This document shows, piece by piece, positions 12,580 to 25,100 of a DNA stretch of 64,000 nucleotides. Within the stretch, counting starts at the first letter, position 1, and each line of letters opens with the position of its first letter. Origin of the DNA: Strigamia acuminata (lineage: Eukaryota; Arthropoda; Chilopoda; Geophilomorpha; Linotaeniidae); assembly GCA_949358305.1 (NCBI GenBank), contig OX442317.1, positions 1,984,001 to 2,048,000 of the forward strand, given 5' to 3'. The notes beneath the pieces are model-generated. The model was not told where the DNA came from. It saw only the letters and a list, made by a program, of their open reading frames with translations, and searched no databases. The position numbers were made by a program, and so were the translations under genes.

Positions 12580-14689
12580 GGCAATAAAACGAAAGGGGAA
12601 AAGATGTTGCATTGGTGAATCAACAATTGATTAAGTGAGTCATGAGATTGGGAAAAATGAGTCAGATTGCGTGGAATTTGATAGTTGGTAGTCGATTGTT
12701 TTGGTTTTTTGTTGAAAACGATCGTGTTTTGATCCGTTTTACCTTTTTTTTATTAAATATAGCGAGTGAGATTTTTTTTGGTTGGGTTGCAAATGGATTG
12801 GTTTGTGCGTTGGGTATTTTTAGATGAGAGCCTTGTGCAGAGACTAGTTGGTATCGATCTAGCCGAGCGAGGCATGCCACGAATTCCTGGTTGGAGATGC
12901 CAAGTTCTGGGATTAGGTGCTGATATTGTGGAGCAGTTGGGCCTGGTTGTGTGCGATGAAGGGAAGGGAAACATAAATTATTTTCAAGATGGCTTGCTGA
13001 TACATAAGGGTGGGGAGAAAGGAAAAAAGTGCGCGAGTTTTGACAGGATTGTGTCGAGATTAGTGTGCGAGATGACGTTTGGCAGCGGAATTGTGGTTGC
13101 AGGCGCAGAAATTGTGCTTTTTAAGATTGAGACGGGCTCCTATTTAGCATATAAATGCACGCGTACCCCCGAGTTGTAATTGTGTTCGTCGAAAGAGATT
13201 AGAGTTGAAAATGTGAAAATTTTCTTGTCGGGAGAAAAACTATTCGACTTTGATCGACAGAGGCGGATTTATGGTCTGGGGACACTGCTGGGCCTTTTTT
13301 CAGGGGCCCTATTCGTATTATTAATTGATTTGAATTGTTATATAAAGAAATGTGAAAAATGTGAAATTGAATGCTTTTAACGGGGAATTTAAAAGGCTCA
13401 TTCTAAGCGGGTTTTTCGCTCTAAGTGTGCTTGAATAAATTATGAAAAATGTAAGCCGAGTACCAAGTTCATACATACGAATTTAACATTTAAAAATAGC
13501 ATTTTTACGCGTTTTCCCTAAAGAATTGCAGCCAAATCGATTGGCGGTTCCCTAGTGAGGCATAAGACGCCATCTACTTGAGAGGGGTTGTTGTCGAGGA
13601 CGTAACGAGATGGACTTTTACACACGTCGAAATAAAGTAAATACAAGACGCAAATAAATATATTGCAGGCTGTTCTCGTGGGTCGATTTTTCAAATTATT
13701 TAGTTGTGTTTCTGTGTGTTTGTGTGTGTGTGTGTTTTAATACGTGAGGTTTGGTTTTGCCTGCGTGGATTTGAGACAATTGACATTGGGTCTGGTTTGT
13801 AGGCAAACGAGGTGAAGCAGAAACGCATTAGGGAAATATCGATTTTGAAAGCGCTTTGCATATGACTGGGGGAAGAGAAAATTGTCGGCAGTGGGTTGGT
13901 TGCTGGTTGCTACTGCTGAATCTTCACTCTCTTTCGTCCATAATGCTCAGTTGATGCGCACAACCTAGGCGAATAAAATCATTTTGGAAATGGGTGCGAG
14001 AGAATGAAAGAAAGAAAGAAAAGGGGAGAGAATGGTGTATTGGCACATCACTCAATGCCAAGTTTCATTTGGTGCAGATAAATGTGTCTGTGGCTTCACC
14101 TGCTCGTGTCAACTGACATTCGTTAAGACTAAAGTCTTTACTTGTACTTTTTGTTGCTATGCGGTGCAGGAGGTGCATTGAATTGTTCAAATATTTTGAA
14201 TGGGTGGAGGTGAAGTTAAAGCTCAAATGGGAAGTAATTTGTGTATGTTTTAGAGTTTAATGGCTGTGCAATAAATAAGATCCAAGGTTTGAATTGAAAG
14301 TTTTATACGTTCTAATGGAATGGAGACATTAAGAGAAAATTGGGGACATGAAAAGAATTCAAATGTTGCGTCAATACTAGGCAGATAAATTATGTTCAGC
14401 TGAGATCCGAGTTTAAAGCAACCTACGCACCAATTAAAGTTGATCTGATGCAATAGAACAGAATAACGAGGACATTTAATACTTTTTTAATCTTTGTGAA
14501 TTTTGTTTTTTGTAAGGGAAATTGATTACCTCTCACCATGTGTGATTTATCTGGTGAACTGCGTGCTCTATGAATTATTGAAGAGATTTTTTAAAAAATC
14601 GATGTACTACTCGGGAAATGGTTCTTAATTATTTGCTGAAATATAAAAATAAAATATTTAAAAAAATTCTATATTTCTATGACCGATGT

Positions 14690-14877
14690 GGTTTTAAAAA
14701 AATACATTGAAATGCATTGGGTTTCACGAGAATGCGTGTTTGCATGCTATTGGATTGCAAATCATCATACATTTTGTAAAATATATTATGAAATACATTT
14801 ATTCATTACGAAATGCATTATGAAATGTGCAAATAATATATTTAATTCCGCGAAACGCTGTACATTTTGGAATGTTT
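14690..14877 (+). mobile_element. Dispersed repeat family, copy A
   Basis: This copy begins near a tgaaatgcattgggtttcac string and ends near gctgtacattttggaatg. It is rich in aatgcattacgaaatg-like words. Two diverged relatives lie on the opposite strand at 17644-17790 and about 21950-22135, sharing blocks in the same order. The family encodes nothing recognisable, so it is most simply a non-autonomous DNA element. Exact ends are uncertain. Confidence 0.55.
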
Positions 14878-17408
14878 GAAGTAAAAAGCAATATATTGTA
14901 GAAATAGAGTTATTAATATTAATATATATATATTTTTTTCTTTTTCTAGTTTTTTTTTACATATTTAAAATAAATGAAAAGTGATATTCCTAGAATTCTC
15001 CCAATAAACATTTCCATATCCCGTTGCCCGCCCCTGACGAAAAGAATCTCGCGGATTTTGATTCCCCTTTTCCTCCTCTCTTTTTATTGCAATATATTCT
15101 CCCCCTTTGCTCTAATGCTTAGTATTAAGGTTATCATAAATGCAGGCAGCTGAGTATGTTGTGTTTCCCTAGGGGGGAAGTGAAAGAAGGCCAGTTTTCC
15201 ACGACCTATTGATTCCCAATAGTAGCAAGTGAGCAAGTTCATATCTTTTAGGTTGGCTGGTTGGTGGTCAGGCATGCGAAGAACCAACCTTGTTTTTTCA
15301 TTTTATGATTTTTTCTTTCTTTTCTTTTTTTCTTTTTTGTTTATTTTGTTTTTCATTTTTTGTTCTCGAGTGTGAAGAAAGTTTGTTGACTGCGGTTTGC
15401 TGAGGTGCTTCGCTTGTTTTCGTGCGCAACATGAGATGAATTTAAAATGCGATCACAAAGTGAATTTTCGTGTTGATAAAATGTAAATACTTTAAGGGAG
15501 TGAGTGTCTTATCATTATTTCATCGTTTCTGACTTTGCTGGATAGTACAAGCCATTAGGATTTGATTCGGCTCCTGTTTTAAGTCAGGAGGAAATAGGTT
15601 TTCATTACAAAGATGGATTTACTTCTTCTTTTTTTTAAATTTAATTAAAAATCCAGGTGTGTTTGTCCTTGGAATTGGTAATGAAGCTAATAATTTATTC
15701 ATTACGGTGCTGTCAGAAATTAAAGTTTTGATTTAACAAGTGTACGATTGTTGGTTGTGTTTGAGTTTTAGTGTTTGGTTTGACTTATTTCTTCTTTGAA
15801 GGAATTTTTTCTTTGTGTTGCACCATTATTAAAATATTACGGGAGAGATTAATGGCCTGTTTTGAAGTTTATTTTGATTTAAAAGACTCGGAGATAAACA
15901 TTTTGTGCTGGAACTGAGTGCTGTATGCCTTCGAGCTTGACAGATCGTAAACTGAGTATTTCTCTTTTTCTTCTTTTTCATGCGACATTTCTGCGATTTG
16001 TTTGCTCACCCACTTCAGTGACTCGCTCGGGAGTTGTTGACATTGACTCTAAATTGAATTCTCTATGCTATACACTTGAATTTTTTTTTTTTTACCGTCT
16101 GGAGGCAGAATTGTAAATGCAGCGAGTCGCTTTGTTTGGCTAAATTGAAAAATATGCTGCGCATGCATTAAAGAAATTATTATTTACTCGAAGAAACATT
16201 GGGAATATTTGAAAACCTTGAAGATATTGGAGTTTAATCAAGACGTTCGAGTTTTTTTTACGTATTATTTACAATGATGCATCATCATTTGCTGTGTGAC
16301 ATCACCGGGTCAAAGTGGTAGGTTTTAATCCGTCTGATTGATTGTTTGATTGCTGTGACGTCAGATTTGACACGAGGTGCATGTTGTGCAAATGATATAA
16401 AGGACATTAGAGTGAATTCATTTTTTTTCTTCCAAGGTTAATAATGATACTTTTTATTGTTTGTTTTTAATTGATGGCAGGATAAACACTTGAAGTTTAT
16501 CAGTTTAGCAATAATGAGAAAAAAGAATTTTTTTTTTATTAGTTTTTTTATTTTTTGAAATTTTTGTTAAGTGAAAGTCCCAGGAGAGTGGTGAAAGGTA
16601 AATGCTTGGCTCTTGATAAGATAAGGTCATAAATTATAATTTATAGTGGAATGTGGTGGTATGCATTTCGTGAAAATGAACAGAAATTGTGCAAAATGAA
16701 AACATTTCTCGCTACGGGGATTAATTAAGAGGCGAGTGGTTTGTGTCAAAAAGGAAAACTATTTTTCTAAGCAGATTTAAATCCAATAACTCTTCTTTAA
16801 AAAAAAATGTATATATTTCTTAATTTTTTTATATGAGTATGAAATTGAATAAAAAAATTTAAAAAAAAAATTGTAAAAAATGTGCAGAATGCTTTGATCT
16901 TTGATGCATGCCCTAGTGCACTTTAGAATTGCAATTTGACATGTAAAGAAACAAGTGAAAAGACGCAGGGGGAAAAAAATTACATCACATGAACGCCTAA
17001 TTAGCCTCGGCACAAGAAACTGGATGGGATATAATGACAAAGATTTATAGTCAAGACCCTTGTCTCGATTAAGAGGCATGTTCAGGATGCATGGCTCAGA
17101 GGCGGCAAATATTTCGGTGACACGTCCCAAGGAAATTGATGGCTTATCACTTGACTCTGCGATATTGTTTCATTTTTCGGCCTGTGCATTTCTCTCTTGC
17201 ATAACTCGAGGCAGGATAGGGGACGAGACAAATTACTTGTTTTTTAAAAAGTACCAGCTGTCTCTCAAGGCCTTATGAATAAAAATTGAGATTGGTGTTT
17301 TAAAAGGAATAAACGAGGGCCAGATTTAAGGGAGGGCAAACGGGGAACTCGATGGTGTAAATTTAATATTTATTAAAATTGGAAAATCTGAATGTCTCGC
17401 CGCGCTGA
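14878..17408 (+). other. Non-coding DNA between repeat copies
   Basis: No gene is supported. The stretch is AT-rich with T-rich runs near 15300-15360 and 16525-16560. A perfect TGACGTCA octamer at 16356-16363 is the only regulatory word I would single out. Confidence 0.5.
16356..16363. promoter_or_regulatory. Perfect CRE octamer
   Basis: TGACGTCA is the canonical CREB/ATF palindrome. A related TGACATCA word occurs about 60 bp upstream, near 16299. A single octamer in 52 kb is weak evidence for function. Confidence 0.25.
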
Positions 17409-17500
17409 TTAATCCAATCCCATTAGAACACGGAAGTTAAGCGGCATTGGGTCTGGTCAGTACTTGGATGTGTGATTTGTTGGCTGATTTACTGTATAGC
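17409..17500 (+). pseudogene. 5S rRNA-like fragment (pseudogene or 5S-derived SINE)
   Basis: The run agaacacggaagttaagcgg, then attgggtctggtcagtact and tggatgtgtgatt, follows the central part of eukaryotic 5S rRNA, including the box A region (around aagttaagc), the intermediate element and box C (around cagtacttggatg). The 5' third and the 3' closing helix are degraded: I cannot find the normal paired ends, and the 3' part has drifted to ttgttggctgatttactg. It is therefore not a functional 5S gene. It could be a lone pseudogene or the head of a 5S-derived SINE. No adjacent tail or target-site duplication was identified. Confidence 0.7.
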
Positions 17501-17643
17501 AAGAAAATCTGCCGCCTACCTCTATAGGGTTTTCTGTGGTTTTCTCGGTTGTCAGTGCGATTGCAAGGTTTGGTCTTCAAAAAAGTCGCTTTTGTAGGTT
17601 ACAAAAAAGAAGGGTTGCTAACCACGTTATTGCCAAAGTGAAA

Positions 17644-17790
17644 TTAATGGTGCATTTCAATATGTACGGCATTTTGTGGAATTATGTGTATTATTTGTAC
17701 ATTGAGTAATTCATTTCTTAATAAATTGTACAAAATGCAGTGTGGTGAAGCCAACGCATTTCAAAATACATTGCAATATAATTTAAAGAT
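17644..17790 (-). mobile_element. Dispersed repeat family, copy B
   Basis: Read on the minus strand, this copy has tgaaatgcgttggcttcacc, then cattttgta, then tacaaataatacacataatt, then ccgtacatattgaaatg. The same blocks occur in the same order in copy A, although with many substitutions and a shorter middle. It lies about 150 bp from the 5S-like fragment. Confidence 0.5.
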
Positions 17791-20700
17791 ATTTTTGAAT
17801 TATTTCTTGGACTTACTGAGAAATAATAAACAATATCTTTTGTGAGGGGTTTACACTATTTGCAGGCCCCAGAATGGCTTTAGATAAATAGATATACAAG
17901 TTTAATGTCCTGAGAGCAACTAGATGACAAGCGCATGTTGTTTGTTCAAAGATACTCAGCACGTTAAATATAAAAAAAACAAAAGATAACAAAGATGAAA
18001 TAGGTACTTAGATGTATAGGAAATCTAGCTTAGAGAACAAACAAACGCTGGAAAAAAGTAAAATAAAATCATGCCATAAACAGTAAAACTGAGTCTCGGA
18101 AAGCACCGAGAACGTGCAGACGGCCAAATAAAACAAGAAGGGATTATGATATCTGGAAATACATAAAGTGAGCGTAATTTTTCTGCTTTTCAACTCTGAA
18201 TGGAGGGTTTAAAACGCGAGTAAAGTATATGAGGTGGTCTGTTTTATCACACATGACACGAAAGCAGTGCCTTTCTTTCTTTCTTTTTCTTTTCGCCTCT
18301 TTAACTCGTATCTGATAATTGCCAGCCTTTGGCTCAAAAAACAAACTCGTCAGTGCACTTGTATATCCCAGCTTTGGCTATGGGCAACACTCCAAATGAT
18401 TGATTACCCTCGCTCGCTTTCACCACCCAGAAGTTTAGCGTCCCTACCTACTTCCCTCCACGCTCGCACTTGTTTTTATAATAAAGTTCTGGTTTAAATT
18501 GTTGCCAGTTATTAGTGAAAGGCGATTTGAAATGCTCTTTAGTTGTTGTTCTTTTGGTTTGTAAATATTGACGCTTTTATTGAGTTTTTCCCAGTGGGCA
18601 GACTTTGATCCATTTGGCTTGTTTGCATGGCTGGAGAAATCAATAAGTTGGTATTTTTTTATTTTTTTATTTGTTGAAAAATATTTTAAATATTTTATTT
18701 ATTTTGTCTATTTTTGCAAAGCTTTTTCCAATTGTTTGAAAAATGGCTGCCAGGAACAACAACAACAGCCATTCGTCTTGCGAGTTTACAAACAAGACTA
18801 GAGTGATAATAAATATTAAAGTAGTTGAACGTAACTGGTCTTTTGAGTTTGAGACTTTCCACTTGAAAAATATCAATTGTGTGTAATTTAAACTTTGTTG
18901 CACAATAATGAAACTTTAAATAACTGATTCAACTAAGATTAATTAGACAATAAGTGGAGACTTGAGTTTTCTGCTAGACACAATGGCGCTGCATGGTGTC
19001 TATTCAATTTATTGTAAATATAAACAATTCTGGGAAATGCAAAGTAGATAAGACGTTTTCTCACTTTGTTCACCTCTTCCTCGCTCTTTTTCTACACTTT
19101 GTATGAAGGAGGAAAAAAATGTACATAGTATTATCTTTTGTAAAAATATATTATTACTATCTTTTGCCATTTTGTTATCCAGCGAGTCTTGTATCCTGTC
19201 TTGTTGCTAAATTGGTCTCGTCCTACTCTCGCTTGACAGGCTCAATATCGTGTGGGCTGCGCGCCGTCATATCTGCCGTTGATGCCTTTCTCTCAGAATT
19301 GTCTTCCTGTCAGGACTCGGCTCTAGATATTAATAAATGAAAGCATCCTGTCTTGCGCTATCGTAATTTATAAAAGAACAGGAAGGCAAGCAAACTTTGC
19401 ACTTGTCTGTCGTTGGCGCTCATGAAAAGCAAATGTGTGTGTGTATGTGTGTTGTAGTTTAAATACATTAAAACAAAATAAAAGTTTGGATAAAAATAAT
19501 AAGTAATTGGTGGTGTGACGTGAAATACATAAATAGAGAATAGGAGTAGGCGTGCGCAGTGGTGTAGTTATTATTAAGTAGGACATTAGGTTTTTAATCA
19601 CGTTTCGACTTGACGTTTTCGAATAGGAAGAGTGAAAAATTTTCACCCTTTGTGTATGCATCTGCGTGGCAAATGGCAGCTCGCTTGGAGAATGGCAAGT
19701 CATTTCCATGTTAATGGCCTTTGCACGCAGCTTATACTCTCCATAACTAAACAGAATTGACTGCTAAAGGAGGGGAGAGAAAATTCTCTGTGCAAATCTC
19801 CTCCCTGCGCCCTAAAACAGGACTCATGCCATTAACTGGTTGCGGCCATTTTTCTTCCTCACTTGTATGACGAGGGGGAGAGAGAAAGAGAGAGAGAAAG
19901 CGGCAAATAAGTCTGTTCATTGCAAATGGGGAAAAGGCGGAGAGGAACTTGTAATGCCATGTTGAAGCAAGTTGATTGCTTCAAGGAAAGACATAATTAA
20001 ACAGATAGGATTTCCAGTTTGGAATATAGGAGGGGCGAGGGAGGGAGAGACTGCGATGGATAATCGTCAAGTGCTGTTGCAACGTGTGCAAATGTTGTTT
20101 TCTCTTTTCTTTTTTTCTTTTTTTCTTTTTTTTTTATTTAATTACACGTAGCTGGGAAGCTGAAACATTTTTTACCATCGGGTGCATTCAAAGGTTCGGT
20201 TTAACATGTCTATGGTTTTTAGTACAGCTTATTCGAAAAGTCATTTACACTTGGAATTTTTGCAATGGGCAAGTTTAACTGCAATTTTAAACAACAAAAC
20301 ATGTTGAATAGCAATTTTAAACGTGATGCACAAACTGTTACGCATTATGGAAATAACATTATAAAGCGCGACAGAATTGCCTTTTTTTATCGGTTTTATT
20401 TACTCCGTATTATTTTATATTTTTTCATAAAACGTTAAAAAAAATTTTGTTTTTGTTTTTTTTAGGCCCTTTTTTTAGAAGCCAAATTTGGCAGTGGAGG
20501 CTTCCGCTGGAAGCCATTTTAATTTTAATTTTAATTAAATTTGGTTGTAAAAGAACAAAACCAGGCTTCAAAACCAACTCCAGATGGAGTTTACGTTTAT
20601 GCAGTTTAATGACGATGATTGGCATCCAATCTGTTTACAGAAACACTAAAAACTGCAAAAATGAGAACGTTTGAACACCTGTTGTTTATCATCTGTTTAT

Positions 20701-21949
20701 ATATATATCGCTTTGATGCACTTGAGAAAATCGAACAATATTTTTTTTTTAAAAAAATTAAATAAAATAAAAAAAATAAAAAAATAAAAATAAAAAATTC
20801 TAAAGAGCTATTTTGACCGCATGCTGAGAAATAAGAAAAACTAATACATTTATCTCTTATGAGTGAACATTTATTACCGCTCAGTAGTCACAAAGGCCAA
20901 ACGTGATATGTCACAAGGTAAATAACTGTTTCAGTCAGAAGCCAAAAGAAATAAGAAGAAAAAAAAGAAAAAACTAAATTGTTTTATTAGTGCGACCTTT
21001 AAAATTGACATAGCTTGGCTTTTTATGAGTTTTAATACAATGCCTATCATTGATGCACGACTATAAACTTGATGTCGGCGAGAAAGAATGGTTGTTAGGT
21101 TTTCATCTTGCAAGAGCACTTTAAGCTACGATTGAGTTTCCGTTCTTCAAAGTACCTTTCATTGTCCCCTCTGAAGCCCAACTGCAATGTATTGCCACAC
21201 TGCTTCAATCTCCTCGTCTGGCTCTGTGCCAACTCCTGTGTCTGCCTGCCTGCCCGTGCAACTTCACTGCATTTTTCAAACCTTTTCTCTCTCTTTTTTT
21301 CCTATTTACTTCTTTCTGTGCAGATATAGTTTACAAGCCGCACTTTGTGGCGCAAATCCATCATTCAGACGGATATTTTTCTGCCTTTTTTTTGTTTTCT
21401 CCTTTGTTGGTGGTGGGGGGGCTGGCAAAAGGTTACAAGTCGTGTTGTTTGATGGTGTTTGGTTGAAGAGGAGAATGTCTGTTTCTGACATGATTTCGTG
21501 GAAATTTGATTGTACCTTAAGGGAACTCGAGTGAAATGAAAGAGGAGAATTGATTTTTACTTGCACTTCTCTTACTCGTCTCTAAATTCCCGAATGATTT
21601 TTTTTTTCGGTTCATGGTGGAGTTTGGTGCGGGGTTTAAGCGAGGGTGGTAATTTGTAATTTGCATACAAAAATGGCGTGTCTATTTTTTATTTTACAGC
21701 TGGTTCAGCGTTTTGTCATCAATTCACTTAGTAACAATAGGTGGAAATGGTTTTTTTTTTTTTTTTTTTGGGGGGGGGGGGGGGGTAGGGAATGGATGTG
21801 TAAATGGAAAAAAATCCACCCTCAGGTTCGCCCTTCCATTTTTCCAATTTAATTTATGCGTGGATTTGAAATAAGCGCGAGAGGGCCAGCGAGAAATTAA
21901 AATTTGCGGTTAACCCATTTGGTTCAAAAATATATTTTTCAATATATTG
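17791..21949 (+). other. Non-coding DNA between repeat copies
   Basis: No gene is supported. The stretch is AT-rich, with pyrimidine runs around 18267-18300 and 20100-20140, purine-rich (GA) patches near 19873-19905, and a T19 run meeting a G16 run at 21751-21785. Short ORFs look random. Confidence 0.5.
21751..21785 (+). repeat. T19-G16 homopolymer junction
   Basis: Nineteen T residues (21751-21769) are followed directly by sixteen G residues (21770-21785). A similar T10-G15 junction occurs at 48968-48992. Confidence 0.9.
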
Positions 21950-22135
21950 CTTTTCACTTAATGCATTACAAAATGTGATTAAGTTTATTATTTTACATTA
22001 GATAATGCATTTGAAAAGTAATAGTTTTGGGATCGCATTTCGTAATACATTTTACAAAATGTAGTCTTATTATTTGCAAACCAACAGCACGCTTAAAATG
22101 TATTACAAAATGCACTCTCGCGACACCCAATACAC
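21950..22135 (-). mobile_element. Dispersed repeat family, copy C
   Basis: On the minus strand this copy contains tattgggtgtcgcgagagtg, then tttgcaaataataag, then tacattttgtaaaatgtatt. These parallel the cattgggtttcacgagaatg, attgcaaatcat and tacattttgtaaaatatatt blocks of copy A. The spurious translation of both copies even shares the string WVSREC. Ends are approximate. Confidence 0.55.
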
Positions 22136-25100
22136 GCAATATAATTCCAGTGTGTTTTCGAACCATTTGGGTAATTTTGACATAGAATTTAAAAGTGTAA
22201 AAACAGAGGTGTTGGTTTGCTTCACTAGTGAAATAGCACTAAAACCTGCACGGTACTCAATGGGTCTATATATTTTTTTATGGTTAAACTCCGCTATCTT
22301 GTTTTCGAATTTGGGATAAAGAGTGGCACGCGGACACAAAAGCGTCTTTAGTTGGCTGCTTTTTTGGGTAGTGGAGCGAGGAGGAAGACAGTTTTGACTT
22401 TTGCCCAAATTGGAAAAAGAGCTTTGTGTGAAAGTTGTGCAATTTTCGAGCGAGTGAACGAGAAGCGAAATGTGTGGCTGGCCACACACATTATCATCAC
22501 CAGTGCAAAGAAAAGAGCACATGTTGTTATGTAAATCTGGTGGAAAATTGTGCCAAATGCAATTGGCAAAACGTCAAACAACAACTGTTCTTCTCCAGCA
22601 AATTTTCTCCTTCAACAAACGCAAAAAAAAAAAATATCTCTAAAAAAATTTTATCTAAAGTGACAGTTTATCTTAATTTTCTTGACTACATCATTTAATT
22701 TCCTGTTGACATTTAGATCAACTAGAAAAGGAATTTTTTTTTTTTTGTTTTTTTTTTTTGGAGGTTTGAAATGGCGGATGCAGCGTTCCCCAGGCGAATC
22801 AGGAGGTGAAATAAGGTGTGTGATGTTGTTTTTTAAATCATGTGTGCAGAATTCCTGTTGCCTCGCCTGCCCGGCCTTCGTGGAAAGTTGGTGTTGCTGT
22901 ACACACATGCAATCTCGTTTGAAATTCAGAGACCAGTCTAGGCGTGATAGGCTATACAATGAAGCAATCGCGATTGCAATTGCGTACAAATTGGAAAATT
23001 AAATAGTCGCGCTAATGGAAACTTTTTTTCACCTTTAAATCTCTAGTTCCCACCTCTTTTCTCAGATTTGGTTGCAACGTATTGATTGGTTCTTGTACGG
23101 GAGAAATGAGAAAAATGTTTTGATCCGGTTTTCTACGGGTTATGAACATTTTTGAGAGCGGGGACAAGTGAATCAAAGTCTAAACGCAATCGACATTTTT
23201 ATTATTATTTTGATTGTGAAATTTAAAGGAGTTTGTCGGCGTGTTTTGATGAATTTAATTATTATGTCAATGGGGTTAATGGTGGAAAATTGGTTTTTTT
23301 GATGTTTTTCAAATGTGTTTTTCTTTGGTTTTTAACAACATTTAAGTCTATTTTTACTTATAGAAAAGTAGTGTATAGGATTAAATATTGTGTTATGGGG
23401 CGCCCATGACGACCGTGCAGCTTGGAGAAATTGCAGTATTGAATTAAAGCAGATAAGGACAAAGAACAGCTCATGATTTTTTAACAAAAAAAAAAAAAAA
23501 ATCTATTTTTTCCTTCCTAACAATTTTATCTCTAGAACAAAAATTTTTTTTATTTTTTTTTGATAAAAATCTTTTTGAAAAAAAATTGTGACTACTTTGC
23601 GCAGGTTTTTTGGCATTTTTTAATAACGTTTGACAGGATTTTCATTTATCTTGTTGTCAAAAACCGTGCAAAAATGCAATATTTCCTTTAGCAATAGCGT
23701 TTTATACGTTTCTCGTTTCAATTCCAGCATTATTTTATCGCTGAATAAAATAAAAATAAAAATAAAGAATTTTTGTTTTTAATCTTGATTTTTTTAGGAC
23801 CACTAAACAAATGTTATTGTAGGAAATCCGTGTTTTGAGCTGCCCATTTTAAGCGTGTGTCAGTTGTAAGCGTTGCTGTATCTATTTCACTTTAATGAAT
23901 GCAGCCGAGTGAAAGGAAAAATCGATGGAGCAATTTCCCTTCTGCTCACATCCTTTTCAAAATTCTCTCGCAACGAAATCTTTCATACTGCATGCGTTTG
24001 AAAATTTCCAACTGAACTGCATTGTGCATTTATAAGCTCAAACTGCTTGCCATGCATGACGAACGGCTCGCTCGCACCAACTACAACTACACGCTTGTCG
24101 GTCAACATTTTTACTCAATATTAAAATGAATATCACCGCTAAGAAAAAAAAATGAGCAATTTTTCTCTTCCTCCAGAAGCTGGAGCGAAACGACTGGGTG
24201 GGGGAGGGAAGGAGAGTAGAGTTGCACCATCAGCTCCATCTGCAGCCGCACCCATGCTCCATAAATGGCTTCGGATGGGCCTCGTCCGCAATGGCAGCCT
24301 TTTATATGTTGCATGTGGGCTGGAGAAGCTGGCAGATTAATTGTCACCGTGTCAATTTGGTTTATGGCGCGAGCCGCACGGTGTTGGGTGTAATATTGGT
24401 GCAGCAACGCGCTTTTTCCTCGCCACTCTTTTTACTCATTGTAATTATGATTGTAATGGTCATTGAGGAGGGGAGGAAAGGTTGTTGGTTAGCTTGCGAG
24501 ATGGTAATTAATTTTTTTTATTTTCCACTTTTGTTTATAGTGGGTTGAATTTGCTGAGATTTTAATGGTTTAGAATTTTTATTTATTTTTTTATTATCTT
24601 TTTTTTTGCGGTTAATTATTGTTTAAATTCAAAGCTGGTTTAAATTTATTGTATTTCAACATTTTGCAAGTTAATTTCTGCTTTGTCACAGCGTTTAAAC
24701 CACTTAAGGGAGATTGATTGAACGGCGAGAAAGATTTTGAAAGTTCATCTTTAATTTTTAATTTGTTTTTCTTTAATTTAAATTTTTGAAATGAAAAATT
24801 AAGACAATTTTTTGTTGTTGTTGTTGAAAATTATCATATTCAAAGTAAAAAAGGAAAAGAATAAATTAAAAAAAAATTAAATTAAATTAATTTGTGGCTT
24901 TTTTTGTTTATATTTTGTTTCTTTCATCTGCATTTAAAATTACCCGCACAAAATCAACGCAAGATACACATTCTTAATTAAAATCAAAATCCATACATTC
25001 ATATCTCGCTCTTGTCCTTTCTTCGATTTCTTCATTTTGCATGCACCTAATTAGCTCCACCCTCCAATCCCAACAGCAGAATCATCCTTCCAGAAACACC

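Larger units (their letters stand above)
7314..14689 (+). other. Non-coding DNA with microsatellites and candidate regulatory motifs
   Basis: No gene is supported. Contents include X-box-like motifs near 8823-8911, a T24 run at 10569-10592, a (TTAT)7 run at 10877-10904, a nuclear-receptor palindrome at 10432-10444 and (GA)16 at 12547-12578. The longest ORFs here (for example 12766-13179 plus and 8655-9044 minus) have no recognisable motif and no coding signature. Confidence 0.5.

Noticed and set aside
13566-13576. AGATGGCGTC word on the minus strand resembling an insect CTCF core
   Set aside because: Only the core matches and the flanks do not; one short match in 52 kb is expected by chance.
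22103-22522. 139-codon minus-strand frame
   Set aside because: It overlaps repeat copy C and shares a chance peptide with copy A; no domain is visible.
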